A stretch of DNA of 64,000 nt from positions 352,461-416,460 of the forward strand of contig JAJDAY010000026.1 in NCBI GenBank assembly GCA_029261655.1. The letters are read 5' to 3'. The notes beneath the pieces are model-generated. The model saw only the letters and a list, made by a program, of their open reading frames with translations. It searched no databases and was not told where the DNA came from. Shown one piece after another: positions 27,437-36,413 of the stretch. Numbering within the stretch: position 1 is the stretch's first letter; each line of letters starts with the position of its first letter. A program made the position numbers and the translations under genes. Source of the DNA: Nitrospinaceae bacterium (GTDB taxonomy: Bacteria; Nitrospinota; Nitrospinia; Nitrospinales; VA-1).

Positions 27437-28159
27437 ATGTCTATTAAGCGCTACAACGTTCGTATGGCAGGAATTGGTGGCCAGGGAGTTGTGACCGCAT
27501 CCCACATTCTGAGTAACGGGGTGGTCATTTCCGGGGGACACAGTTCTCTCGTGCCTTTTTTCGGGTCCGAGAAACGAAACGCCCCGGTAGAAAGTTACGT
27601 GAGAATTTCCAGTGAAGTCATTTATGAAATTGGAGAAATCATATTCCCCAACGTAATTATGATTTTTCACCCTTCGGTTATCACTCTGGGAAAATCGTAC
27701 ACCATGCCCTTCTATACCGGGTTAAAACAGGACGGCATCATCGTGATCAACAGCCGAACTCCCATTCCTTTCAGTAAAGATGAAGAACGGGAAATGGCCG
27801 ATGTAGGCGCTAAACTCTCCTATCTTCCAGCAACTGAAATTGCCAACGATGTTGCCAAAACCGAACTTGCCACAAATATGGCAATGTGCGGTGCTATCGC
27901 GGCAGTTTTTGGAATGCCCGACCTGATTTCACTGGCAGGCTCGGTTAAAGACCGGTTTATAGGAAAGGGCGTTGTGGTTTCCGGCGGAACCGCGGCACTT
28001 GACAGTGCCATTGAGAAAAAGTTCGCTAAAAAACAGAAGCTTCTTGAGGCAAATATGAAAACGCTTGAGGCCAGTTATAAATACATGATCGACCAGGGCT
28101 GGGCGCATCCCGATGCGGACCCTGTTAAGATTGATATGGCCACGATCGCCGCTTGTTAA
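27437..28159 (+). CDS. 2-oxoacid:ferredoxin oxidoreductase, gamma subunit
   Basis: A 240-residue subunit with the usual start RMAGIGGQGVVTASHIL and a conserved GSEKRNAPVESYVRIS loop, both of which help form the CoA site. It closes the active site with the alpha and beta subunits. AAGGAGAT precedes the ATG, with tight linkage to the beta gene. The C-terminal 60 residues (KKFAKKQKLLEANMKTLEASYKYM) are helical. Confidence 0.87.
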   Translation: MSIKRYNVRMAGIGGQGVVTASHILSNGVVISGGHSSLVPFFGSEKRNAPVESYVRISSEVIYEIGEIIFPNVIMIFHPSVITLGKSYTMPFYTGLKQDGIIVINSRTPIPFSKDEEREMADVGAKLSYLPATEIANDVAKTELATNMAMCGAIAAVFGMPDLISLAGSVKDRFIGKGVVVSGGTAALDSAIEKKFAKKQKLLEANMKTLEASYKYMIDQGWAHPDADPVKIDMATIAAC

Positions 28160-28182
28160 TATCCTAAATTTTTGGAGTAACC

Positions 28183-28446
28183 ATGTATTACGTTGCTGAA
28201 GTTGACAGAGAAATTTGTTCATCCAAAGCCTGTTCTTTGTGCACCACCTTTTGTCCGGAATCCAACTGTATCAATTACAGTGAAAAAGATAAATCCGCCT
28301 ACGTTTCTGTGGATCGATGCAAAGCCTGTGAGATCTGTGTTTATATTTGCGATGACATAGCAAAAAACAATGCCATCAAAATGAAATGGATTGATAATCT
28401 CGATGAAGGATTTGTAATCAAGAATACCGGGATAGTCATCAGGTAA
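28183..28446 (+). CDS. Ferredoxin-like small subunit of the oxidoreductase
   Basis: An 87-residue protein with two cysteine groups, CSSKACSLCTTFCPESNC (residues 11-28) and CKACEICVYICDD. These can hold two [4Fe-4S] clusters that pass electrons from the thiamine site to ferredoxin. The second group lacks the proline that usually follows the last cysteine. It closes the operon and is followed by a clear terminator. The five-subunit enzymes of Hydrogenobacter type have a further small subunit, which I do not see here. Confidence 0.8.
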   Translation: MYYVAEVDREICSSKACSLCTTFCPESNCINYSEKDKSAYVSVDRCKACEICVYICDDIAKNNAIKMKWIDNLDEGFVIKNTGIVIR

Positions 28447-28462
28447 ACCCAACGCTTTTCCG

Positions 28463-28504
28463 AAAAGGTATTTGAGCTCAACCGCTCAAATGCCTTTTTT
28501 TTTA
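28463..28504 (+). terminator. Rho-independent terminator of the oxidoreductase operon
   Basis: AAAAGGTATTTGAGC (28463-28477) pairs with GCTCAAATGCCTTTT (28484-28498) with one G-U wobble and a six-base loop, followed by a run of T. It is the clearest terminator in the window and ends the four-gene operon. Confidence 0.85.
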
Positions 28505-28548
28505 TCAATCTCCATTCATTCACCCAACTTACTTAAGGAAAGCCATTA

Positions 28549-28965
28549 ATGGAAAGAACCTTCGCTATCATCAAACCAGATGCCGTTGAACGAAATTTAA
28601 TCGGAAAGATTATTGAGCGCATTGAATCTAAAGGGTTTAAAATCGCCGCCCTAAAAAAAGCCGCACTGTCAAAAACTCAGGCAGAAAGTTTTTATCACGT
28701 TCACAAGGAACGCCCCTTCTTCAACGATTTGACCGCCTATATGGTTTCAGGTCCGGTTGTCCTCATGGTACTGGAGAAAGAAAATGCCATCGCTGACTGG
28801 AGAGAACTGATGGGCGCCACAAATCCTGCCGATGCGGATAAGGGAACTATTCGAAAGGATTTCGCCATCAATCTGGAAAAAAATTCGGCCCACGGATCCG
28901 ATTCTCCCGAAACCGCCGCTTTCGAGGTTTCATTTTTTTTCAGCGGGACCGAAATTTTGCCATAA
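28549..28965 (+). CDS. ndk: Nucleoside diphosphate kinase
   Basis: A 138-residue enzyme that transfers phosphate between nucleoside di- and triphosphates. It starts [14 protein letters not shown], has the GATNP loop and the catalytic phosphohistidine H115 in [12 protein letters not shown]. The length is in the normal range. AAGGAAA precedes the ATG. It is free-standing after the terminator. Confidence 0.93.
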   Translation: MERTFAIIKPDAVERNLIGKIIERIESKGFKIAALKKAALSKTQAESFYHVHKERPFFNDLTAYMVSGPVVLMVLEKENAIADWRELMGATNPADADKGTIRKDFAINLEKNSAHGSDSPETAAFEVSFFFSGTEILP

Positions 28966-29033
28966 AATCCTGTAGAATAGAATTATATTGCAAGATCAAA
29001 AATCCAAAAAGGCTGTGATAACATCCTAATATT

Positions 29034-29534
29034 ATGAAGAAATTATCCTTGATAATAGCGTTGTTCGTTTTGTTATGGGCCTCCCCAGGCTTCGGATACG
29101 AATACCAGCTCTATAAAAACGGCGAAAATCTTGGCATCGTGGTGTTTCCCAAAGCCCAGTTGACTGAGGAACTGGATCAATACATCCAGTCCCTTCTGTT
29201 GAAACCCGTAGATGCCGGAGAAGCTGTCATGAGATCGGGCTCTAAAGGAGAGAACGAAACCTTTATGATGCCTCTCGAAGTGCAGAAAAAACATTCGATT
29301 GAAAAGTTCATGGTCATTCAGGTTTTAACACAATCCAGAATGATGATTGGAGTTTTTGATCCTGAATGGGGCCTCACACTTCCGTCGTCAGTATTCGGCA
29401 TGGAAGATATGAAAAAAAATATTCCTAAAACCCTGGACGTATTTCGCGGAAATAATAAGCGCGAAGAGATTCATTGGAAAGGGAGATCGAACCCGGGACT
29501 AATACCCCGATGGACGCCAATTTCTGGAAGGTAA
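29034..29534 (+). CDS. Exported protein, unknown function
   Basis: A 166-residue protein with a clean signal peptide (MKKLSLIIALFVLLWASPGFG). The mature part starts YEYQLYKNGENLGIVVFPK and ends in a basic stretch GRSNPGLIPRW. It likely stays in the periplasm. I do not recognise the family. The FmdB-like gene follows after 6 bases, so the two are read together. Confidence 0.55.
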   Translation: MKKLSLIIALFVLLWASPGFGYEYQLYKNGENLGIVVFPKAQLTEELDQYIQSLLLKPVDAGEAVMRSGSKGENETFMMPLEVQKKHSIEKFMVIQVLTQSRMMIGVFDPEWGLTLPSSVFGMEDMKKNIPKTLDVFRGNNKREEIHWKGRSNPGLIPRWTPISGR

Positions 29535-29540
29535 AAGACC

Positions 29541-29732
29541 ATGCCTGTTTACGAGTACCAATGCGAAAAATGTAAAAAGACGTTTGAGTTTCTGCAAAAA
29601 ATCGACGACAAGCCCATCGAAAAATGCGAGGAATGCCAGGGCGCCTTAAATAAATGCTTTAACAGCATGAACTTTCATTTATACGGACCGGGTTTTTATT
29701 CCACCGATAACAAAAGGAAATATCTTAAATAA
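29541..29732 (+). CDS. FmdB-family zinc ribbon protein
   Basis: A 63-residue protein starting MPVYEYQCEKCKKTFEF with CEKC and CEEC pairs, the hallmark of FmdB regulatory-type zinc ribbons. The C-terminus (NFHLYGPGFYSTDNKRK) is the usual family end. Its role is unknown; it likely binds one zinc ion. It is cotranscribed with the exported protein upstream. Confidence 0.82.
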   Translation: MPVYEYQCEKCKKTFEFLQKIDDKPIEKCEECQGALNKCFNSMNFHLYGPGFYSTDNKRKYLK

Positions 29733-29759
29733 CCCCTTAATGCTTCTCACCCTTCATCT

Positions 29760-30173
29760 ATGATCTATATCACCCGACGGCTTGAGTTCTGCGCCAGCCA
29801 CCGCCTCTTCAATCCAAAATTCTCCGACGAAAAAAATGCCGAAACCTTTGGGTTGTGCAACAATCCCAATGGTCACGGTCACAATTATGTTCTGGAGGTG
29901 ACCGTACGCGGAGAAATCTCCCCGGAAACAGGGATGGTGCTGGATTTAAAAACTCTTAAAAAGCTGATCAACCTGGAGATCGTAAATAAGGTGGATCACA
30001 AAAACTTTAATATGGACGTAGATTTCATGCGGGGAGTGATTCCCACCGCTGAAAATATTGCGATCAAATTCTGGGAAATTCTGGAATCAAAAATTGAAAA
30101 CGGCTCCTTGCATGAATTGAAGCTTTACGAATCAGATAGAAATTACGTTGTCTATCGCGGAGAACGGGTATGA
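29760..30173 (+). CDS. 6-pyruvoyl/6-carboxy-tetrahydropterin synthase family protein
   Basis: A 137-residue enzyme of the PTPS/QueD fold. Zinc ligands H14, H39 and H41 are in place, and [11 protein letters not shown] holds the catalytic cysteine C33. This pattern resembles eukaryotic-type PTPS more than E. coli QueD. It acts on dihydroneopterin triphosphate, the product of FolE, whose gene overlaps it by 4 bases. It may feed queuosine or tetrahydropterin synthesis; no other queuosine genes are here. Confidence 0.83.
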   Translation: MIYITRRLEFCASHRLFNPKFSDEKNAETFGLCNNPNGHGHNYVLEVTVRGEISPETGMVLDLKTLKKLINLEIVNKVDHKNFNMDVDFMRGVIPTAENIAIKFWEILESKIENGSLHELKLYESDRNYVVYRGERV

Positions 30174-30727
30174 AGGACCAGATTGAAAAAATACTGTTGG
30201 CGTTGGGAGAGAACCCTGAGCGCGAAGGCCTGCAAAATACGCCGGAGAGAGTCGAGAAATCATTGCAGTTTTTGACCAGCGGTTACACGACCGATATCGA
30301 CGAACTGGTCAATGGCGCCCTGTACCACGAAAACTACGACGAAATGGTTATTGTCAAAGACATCGACATTTTCAGTTTGTGCGAGCATCATATGCTACCC
30401 TTTTTGGGGAAATGCCACGTCGCCTATCTCCCCAAAGGTAAGATCATCGGGTTGAGCAAAATTCCCAGGATCGCCGATGCTTTCAGCAGAAGGTTGCAGG
30501 TGCAGGAGCGTTTGACCAACCAGATCGCCGATTGCCTGAATAAAATTTTACAACCCCAGGGAGTGGGTGTGGTCATCGAAGCCTTGCACATGTGCATGTC
30601 CATGCGTGGAGTGCAAAAACAAAGTTCCTACACCACCACAAGCTCCATGCTCGGTAGTTTCAAGTCTGACGCCAGAACCAGAAGCGAATTTTTAAGCCTG
30701 ATTCAACCCCAGGGGACAAGATCCTGA
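30170..30727 (+). CDS. folE: GTP cyclohydrolase I
   Basis: A 185-residue enzyme that makes dihydroneopterin triphosphate from GTP. Zinc ligands C71, H74 and C142 are visible in [10 protein letters not shown] and [10 protein letters not shown]. The N-terminus [18 protein letters not shown] and the end [16 protein letters not shown] are standard. Its ATG overlaps the stop of the PTPS gene (ATGA), a strong sign that the pair is one pathway unit. Confidence 0.92.
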   Translation: MKDQIEKILLALGENPEREGLQNTPERVEKSLQFLTSGYTTDIDELVNGALYHENYDEMVIVKDIDIFSLCEHHMLPFLGKCHVAYLPKGKIIGLSKIPRIADAFSRRLQVQERLTNQIADCLNKILQPQGVGVVIEALHMCMSMRGVQKQSSYTTTSSMLGSFKSDARTRSEFLSLIQPQGTRS

Positions 30728-30748
30728 CTTCCAAAATAAGGTGACTTC

Positions 30749-31732
30749 TTGAGCACCGCCAATAAAGAAATAATAATCGAAAACAACGATCTGATTCCCA
30801 AACTGTTTGGAACGCACGACCTCAACCTCAAACTGATAGAGAAAAAATTCGACGTCCGCATCATAGCCCGTGGAAACCAGATCAACGTGGCCGGTTCCCC
30901 GGACTCCATAAATACCGTCCAGCGGCTCCTGAACCAATTGCAAAAATTGTTTGAGAGCAAGCAACCGCCGCAAAACGGAGACATCAAATTCGCCATCCGC
31001 CTGATCGCCGACGACCCCGACATTGATTTAGTTTCCATCTTTACCGAGCGTGTGGCCCTGGCCCCAGGCCGGGGGTACATTTCTCCCAAGGGTTCGTCCC
31101 AAAGAATGCTGATTCAAGCCGGCAAGCGCGATGACATTATTCTTGCCATCGGTCCTGCGGGAACGGGTAAAACCTACCTGGCCGTGGCAATGGCCGTGGA
31201 AGGTTTGCTCAAAAACCGATTTAAAAAAATTGTCCTTGTGCGCCCTGCCGTGGAAGCGGGAGAAAAACTGGGGTTTTTACCGGGAGACATCTCGGAGAAA
31301 ATCCATCCCTATCTGATGCCGCTATACGACGCATTGAACGAAATGATGGAAGCCAATCAGGTCTGGCGGATGATAGAAGACGGAGTCATCGAAATCGCTC
31401 CGCTCGCTTATATGCGCGGGCGAACCCTGAATGACGCATTCATTATTCTCGATGAAGCGCAAAATTCCACACGCGAACAGATGAAAATGTTTTTGACCCG
31501 GCTGGGCTTCCGCTCCAAAATGGTGATCACCGGAGACGTCACTCAAATCGACCTTGCAAGCTCCAGAGATTCCGGGCTGATTCATGTGCAAAAATTATTA
31601 CAGGGGATCGACGGTATCCAGTTCGTCTACTTCACCGAAAAAGATGTCGTCCGGCACGAACTTGTGAAAAAAATCATCAAAGCTTACGATAAAAACGACC
31701 GCGCCCCAGGCGGTCCGCCTGAAAACGCATAA
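30749..31732 (+). CDS. phoH: PhoH-family ATPase (YbeZ-like)
   Basis: A 327-residue ATPase. A KH-like N-terminal region (about residues 20-75) precedes the PhoH domain with Walker A GPAGTGKT (135-142) and Walker B FIILDEAQN. The family, with YbeY, is linked to ribosome quality control and rRNA maturation. TTG at 30749 is the likely start, with AAGGTGA upstream. Its stop overlaps the ybeY ATG by one base, and this gene order is widely conserved. Confidence 0.88.
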   Translation: MSTANKEIIIENNDLIPKLFGTHDLNLKLIEKKFDVRIIARGNQINVAGSPDSINTVQRLLNQLQKLFESKQPPQNGDIKFAIRLIADDPDIDLVSIFTERVALAPGRGYISPKGSSQRMLIQAGKRDDIILAIGPAGTGKTYLAVAMAVEGLLKNRFKKIVLVRPAVEAGEKLGFLPGDISEKIHPYLMPLYDALNEMMEANQVWRMIEDGVIEIAPLAYMRGRTLNDAFIILDEAQNSTREQMKMFLTRLGFRSKMVITGDVTQIDLASSRDSGLIHVQKLLQGIDGIQFVYFTEKDVVRHELVKKIIKAYDKNDRAPGGPPENA

Positions 31733-32193
31733 TGGATGTTCAAATCCAGAACGATCAGAACGTCTTAAAAGTCGACCCCAAAAGATTGAAAAGTCATGCT
31801 GAAAAATTTCTGCGGGCTTTAGGTCGGCAGGATGATGAACTCAGTGTCCTGCTGGTCGATGACGCCACTATCCAGAAATTGAACCAGCAACATAGAGACA
31901 TTGATGTCGCCACCGATGTTCTTTCGTTCCCGCAGATGGACGACGACGAATTCATTTCACATATGCTGGGAGACGTGGTAATTTCTGTGGAAACGGCAGA
32001 GCGACAAGCGGCGGAGCATCGTTTATCCCTGGAACAGGAACTGGTTCTATTGCTCCTCCACGGCCTGCTTCACCTCATGGGTTACGACCACGAAAAGTCA
32101 CCAGAGGAGGAACAGGTGATGAAGGAAAAAACCTGGGAATTATTCTCTTTGGTTTTCCCCGGTCAAACGCCGTCCGATGCCTGCGATTATTGA
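31732..32193 (+). CDS. ybeY: Endoribonuclease YbeY
   Basis: A 153-residue metal-dependent RNase that processes the 3' end of 16S rRNA. The zinc motif HGLLHLMGYDHE (H110, H114, H120) is complete, as is the TDVLSFP signature. The start codon overlaps the phoH stop (TAATG), so the two are coupled. Length and motif are normal. Confidence 0.92.
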   Translation: MDVQIQNDQNVLKVDPKRLKSHAEKFLRALGRQDDELSVLLVDDATIQKLNQQHRDIDVATDVLSFPQMDDDEFISHMLGDVVISVETAERQAAEHRLSLEQELVLLLLHGLLHLMGYDHEKSPEEEQVMKEKTWELFSLVFPGQTPSDACDY

Positions 32194-32233
32194 TTCTAAT
32201 TTTTAACCTCATTCACTTACGAAAACTAAGACT

Positions 32234-32722
32234 ATGAAACAGGTTTGGGCTCCCTGGCGAATGGAATACATCAGACAGGACAAGTCGGGCGAATGCATTT
32301 TCTGCGTTCTGCCAAAGGCCAATGCGGATAAAAAAAATTTTATTCTCCATAAAGGCAATACCTGCTTCGTCATCATGAACGTTTATCCTTACAACACCGG
32401 CCATCTGATGGTCTCGCCCTATCGCCACCTGTCCTGCATCACCAAAATGGATGAAAAAGAAAATACCGAGCTCAACCACCTGACCCAAAAATGCGTGGAA
32501 ATCCTCCGAACCGTTAAATCGCCCGAAGGATTCAACATCGGAGTCAATCTGGGCAAAGCAGGCGGGGCCGGATTCGACGAGCACATTCACATGCACATCG
32601 TTCCCCGGTGGATCGGAGACACCAATTTCATGCCCGTTTTGGCAGATATCCGGGTTCACCCGGAGCATTTGCAAGCCACTTACGACAATCTGTTGCCGCA
32701 TTTTAAAACCCTCTCCCAATAA
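32234..32722 (+). CDS. HIT-family nucleotide hydrolase/transferase
   Basis: A 162-residue protein with the histidine triad HIHMHIV (H117, H119, H121) and a CIFC zinc pair at residues 21-24. The start MKQVWAPWRMEYIRQD marks the Ap4A phosphorylase-like HIT branch. It likely cleaves dinucleoside polyphosphates or nucleotide adducts in the cytoplasm. The gene is followed at 10 bases by mutS. Confidence 0.88.
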   Translation: MKQVWAPWRMEYIRQDKSGECIFCVLPKANADKKNFILHKGNTCFVIMNVYPYNTGHLMVSPYRHLSCITKMDEKENTELNHLTQKCVEILRTVKSPEGFNIGVNLGKAGGAGFDEHIHMHIVPRWIGDTNFMPVLADIRVHPEHLQATYDNLLPHFKTLSQ

Positions 32723-32732
32723 TTTCCGTATC

Positions 32733-35396
32733 ATGAGTGCTGGAGAAAAACTCAAGGATTCTTCCGAAGAAGAAACTCCAATGATGCGGCAATACCATCG
32801 TATTAAAAAGAATTGCTCCGACGCCGTCCTGTTTTTTCGCATGGGAGATTTTTATGAGATGTTCAACGAAGACGCCAAGGTCGCTTCCCGCATTCTTGAA
32901 ATCGCACTGACCTCGCGCAGTAAAAATAAAGCCAACGCAACACCGATGTGCGGAATTCCCCATCATTCCGCCAACGCGTACATCTCCAAACTCATCAAGG
33001 CCGGGAAAAAAGTCGCCATCTGCGAGCAAACTGAAGATCCGAAATTTGCCAAAGGATTGGTGCAACGGGAAATCGTCCGCATCGTGACTCCGGGAACCGT
33101 CTTCGAAGATTCTTTACTGGACCCCAAGAGCCATCACTTTCTGGTGTCCATTTTCTTTGGCAAGGATGGGCTGGGCCTCGCCGCTCTCGATATTTCCACA
33201 GGGCTTTTCAAGGTCACGGAAATTTCAGGAGACAACGCGGAATTGCTTTTGCGCGATGAACTTGAAAAAATAGATCCAAAAGAAATTTTGACCCCGGAAT
33301 CCTCAGCCAAAACCACCCATGACAGCACTCCGTGGTCCGCAAACGGCAACACCAGTCTCCATCAATGTGAAGACTGGACCTTTTCTCACGGCGAAGCCTA
33401 CCGGAAATTGCTGGAGCATTTCAAAACCGGTTCTCTGGAAGGATTCGGATGCGAAAATTTGCGGTACGCTGTTTCTGCCGCCGGCGCCTTGATCCATTAC
33501 CTGCACGAAACCCAGAAATCTGCTTTGAGCCATATCAGCTCCCTTTCCACCTATCACATTCACAACTCCATGCTTCTGGATCAGACGACCATCAAGAGTC
33601 TGGAGCTGATTCAATCGAGCGATGGGGGCCGGAAAAATTCCCTTCTGGACTTACTGGACGCGACTGAAACACCCATGGGAGCAAGGAAAATCAAAGAATG
33701 GATATTGACCCCCCTGATCGACCAGAGGGTCATCGTGGAACGACTGACCCAGGTAGAAACGTTCAAGGAAAACCCGCTTTTAAGAAATGAAATGCGGACC
33801 CATTTACGGAAAATTCACGATCTCGAACGCCTGGTCGGCCGGATTTCCATATTCATCTGCAGTGGCCGCGATTTGATCGCGCTTAAAAATTCCATTGAAA
33901 CTTTCCCGGAAATTTTTTCCGTACTTGAACAATTCCAGGCCGCTACCCAATATAGCGGTGCGTGGGACAATCTGGAGGATATTTTCCGGCTCATTGATGA
34001 AAAGATCGTCGATGACCCTCCAGTCAACTTAAAGGACGGTCACCTGATAAAACCCGGCTGTGACGATGAACTCGACCGGTTAAAGTCGATCAGCCGGGAC
34101 GGTAAAAGCTGGATCGCCGCTCTCGAAGCCAGGGAAAAGGAGCGCACCGGCATTCCCCTTTTAAAAGTGGGTTTCAATCGAATCTACGGCTACTACATCG
34201 AAGTGACAAAAAAAAATATCGACCGTGTCCCCGAAGAATATATTCGCAAACAATCGCTGGTCAATGCCGAGCGCTATATATCCCCTGAACTGAAAGAATA
34301 TGAAATTGAAATAACCGGAGCTGAAGATAAAATCTCCGAACTGGAACTTACGCTATTTCAGAAAATCCGCCAGGACATCGCCAAAGAGGGTCCGCGTATC
34401 CAGAACATGGCCAGAATCATTGCTGAAATTGACGCTCTGTTTTCATTTGCGGAAACCGCCCACCGGAACAATTATTGCCGGCCCGCTATTCAGGAAGATT
34501 CCACCTTGAAACTGGTGAACGGCAGGCACCCCTTGGTCGAGCATATTGATCCTTCCAATCAGTTCATTCCCAACGACACCCTTCTGGATTCTTTCGACAA
34601 CCAGGTCATGATCATCACCGGCCCCAACATGGCCGGAAAATCAACTTTTCTCAGGCAGGTCGCACTCATCACTCTGATGGCGCAAATCGGCAGTTTCGTT
34701 CCGGCGGACGAGGCCAAAGTCGGCATTGTCGACCGGATATTTTCGCGCGTCGGGGCGCAGGATCATCTATTAAAGGGCCAATCCACTTTCATGGTGGAAA
34801 TGAACGAAGCCGCCAATATTTTAAACAACGCCACTGCCAGGAGCCTCATCATTCTGGACGAAATCGGCAGAGGAACCAGCACCTTCGACGGCATCAGCAT
34901 CGCCTGGTCCATTGTGGAATACCTGCACGCCTCAAACGAAGAGCGGGGTGGCCCAAAAACCCTGTTCGCCACCCATTACCATGAGCTGACCGAACTGGCA
35001 CTGGTCCTTTCCGGCGTAAAAAATTTCAACGTGCAGGTCAAGGAATGGAACGATGAAATCATATTTTTGCGGAAAATCGTCGCCGGCGGAGCCGATAAAA
35101 GTTACGGGATACAAGTCGCAAAGCTTGCGGGATTGCCGGAGAAAGTGCTCAAACGGGCCTTCGAGGTCCTGGACAACCTTGAAAAAAAAGAATTCGATGA
35201 GGTGGGCCAACCCCGGATTTCCCACCGCGAGGATGCCCCCGCCCCTAGCGGCCCCCAGCAATTATTGATGTTTGGAGAAGAACCCTCCCCTGTTCTCAAA
35301 AAACTGGACGGTCTGGACCCCGACGACCTCACACCGAAGCAGGCTCTGGACCTGGTTTTTGAACTGAAAGACCTGCGGAAAAAAATGGGAAAATAA
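32733..35396 (+). CDS. mutS: DNA mismatch repair protein MutS
   Basis: An 887-residue ATPase that recognises mismatches. The mismatch-contacting F-x-E (F40, E42) is in the N-terminal domain, and Walker A GPNMAGKST is at about residues 630-638. IILDEIGRGTSTFDG and the TLFATHYHEL switch follow. The C-terminal tail has a region for MutL/beta-clamp contact (QQLLMFGEE). It is full length. MutL is not in the window. Confidence 0.95.
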   Translation: MSAGEKLKDSSEEETPMMRQYHRIKKNCSDAVLFFRMGDFYEMFNEDAKVASRILEIALTSRSKNKANATPMCGIPHHSANAYISKLIKAGKKVAICEQTEDPKFAKGLVQREIVRIVTPGTVFEDSLLDPKSHHFLVSIFFGKDGLGLAALDISTGLFKVTEISGDNAELLLRDELEKIDPKEILTPESSAKTTHDSTPWSANGNTSLHQCEDWTFSHGEAYRKLLEHFKTGSLEGFGCENLRYAVSAAGALIHYLHETQKSALSHISSLSTYHIHNSMLLDQTTIKSLELIQSSDGGRKNSLLDLLDATETPMGARKIKEWILTPLIDQRVIVERLTQVETFKENPLLRNEMRTHLRKIHDLERLVGRISIFICSGRDLIALKNSIETFPEIFSVLEQFQAATQYSGAWDNLEDIFRLIDEKIVDDPPVNLKDGHLIKPGCDDELDRLKSISRDGKSWIAALEAREKERTGIPLLKVGFNRIYGYYIEVTKKNIDRVPEEYIRKQSLVNAERYISPELKEYEIEITGAEDKISELELTLFQKIRQDIAKEGPRIQNMARIIAEIDALFSFAETAHRNNYCRPAIQEDSTLKLVNGRHPLVEHIDPSNQFIPNDTLLDSFDNQVMIITGPNMAGKSTFLRQVALITLMAQIGSFVPADEAKVGIVDRIFSRVGAQDHLLKGQSTFMVEMNEAANILNNATARSLIILDEIGRGTSTFDGISIAWSIVEYLHASNEERGGPKTLFATHYHELTELALVLSGVKNFNVQVKEWNDEIIFLRKIVAGGADKSYGIQVAKLAGLPEKVLKRAFEVLDNLEKKEFDEVGQPRISHREDAPAPSGPQQLLMFGEEPSPVLKKLDGLDPDDLTPKQALDLVFELKDLRKKMGK

Positions 35397-35717
35397 AGTT
35401 TTACTATGAAAATCTGCCCCCTCGCCTTGCCCTAAAATGTATTGATAAACCGAAGTTTTTATCGTTAGCCTGATATAAATTACCTCAATAATATGAACTA
35501 GTTGAAGGTTGACTCCCTCCCTCAAACCCCAGATTCAGTGAACACGATCTCCCATTTTCCGGCTAAGTCCACTATTTAATTGGCTTTACAATTTTCTGAA
35601 AAGGGGGTATCTTATGGTTTTACGGGTCTTTTCAAATATTATAGCTATTTTGATATTATTCCCCTAAAGAAGACTATCTGCAAAGTGACCTTCCTTTCGA
35701 TCCAAAGGAGAAGCTGG
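35397..35717 (+). other. Intergenic region between mutS and the DUF4390 gene
   Basis: About 320 bases, AT-rich. The open frame of the next gene extends to 35580, but that stretch has no ribosome binding site and reads unlike a signal peptide; the true start is probably the TTG at 35718 behind AAGGAG. No RNA gene was recognised. Confidence 0.45.
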
Positions 35718-36413
35718 TTGAACCTTTTTATAAGTATTAAGAAAAAAACCGCGTATAAGGGATTTGTGGGCCTCATCGCTCTGACATGGCTTTCATTGAG
35801 CTTTCTGGTTGTCCCCGTGGTTTCCGCAAACCCTGAGGTTGCCAACATAGGCGTGGGAACAAAAGGAAATTACATCGTCATGGATGCTATTTTGACGGAG
35901 GGAATCGAGGGCAAGATCCTTGAGGCCATTGAAAGCGGTGTGCCGATGACGATCACCTTCCAAATCGAATTGCGGAAACAAAGCTCTTTTTGGGTCGATT
36001 CTCTGGTGAGAGCCAATACGGTCAGCCACACCGTTCATTTTGATTCCCTGAAAAAGGTGTACCGGTTTTCAGAGATGGGAAAGCATGTGAAACGCACCAT
36101 CATTACCCGGAAAAAAGATCGCTATCAAAAATTAATGCAGACGCTCAAGAATATTCCCATCGCTCCCACCTACCAACTGGATCCAGGGGAAAAATATTAT
36201 GTCCGCGTAAAAGCCGATCTCGAAATGGACCGGTTCTGGTTTCCTTTCAACTACCTGTTTTTCTTTGTTCCCTTCAACGACTATGAAACCTCCTGGTCGC
36301 AGACTTCTCCCCTCGCCCTTAATACGGAGCAAGCCCCCTCAACGGAAGCGTTTAATAAAAATTCTGAAGAAGGCAGAGGCTTAAATAATGTCATCCGCTC
36401 CTTCAACAAGTAG
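35718..36413 (+). CDS. DUF4390 exported protein
   Basis: A 231-residue exported protein. The signal peptide KGFVGLIALTWLSLSFLVVPVVSA leads to a beta-rich domain with VMDAILTEGIEGKI, ESGVPMTITFQIELRK and a C-terminal FWFPFNYLFFFVPF. That is the DUF4390 pattern. In related genomes DUF4390 sits next to NtrY-type kinases, as here, and is thought to work with envelope sensing. TTG at 35718 follows AAGGAG by 8 bases. The stop overlaps the kinase start by 26 bases. Confidence 0.76.
   Translation: MNLFISIKKKTAYKGFVGLIALTWLSLSFLVVPVVSANPEVANIGVGTKGNYIVMDAILTEGIEGKILEAIESGVPMTITFQIELRKQSSFWVDSLVRANTVSHTVHFDSLKKVYRFSEMGKHVKRTIITRKKDRYQKLMQTLKNIPIAPTYQLDPGEKYYVRVKADLEMDRFWFPFNYLFFFVPFNDYETSWSQTSPLALNTEQAPSTEAFNKNSEEGRGLNNVIRSFNK

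Noticed and set aside
32213..32842. A 209-residue minus-strand frame opposite the HIT gene and mutS start
   Set aside because: Antisense shadow; both genes on the plus strand have complete catalytic motifs.
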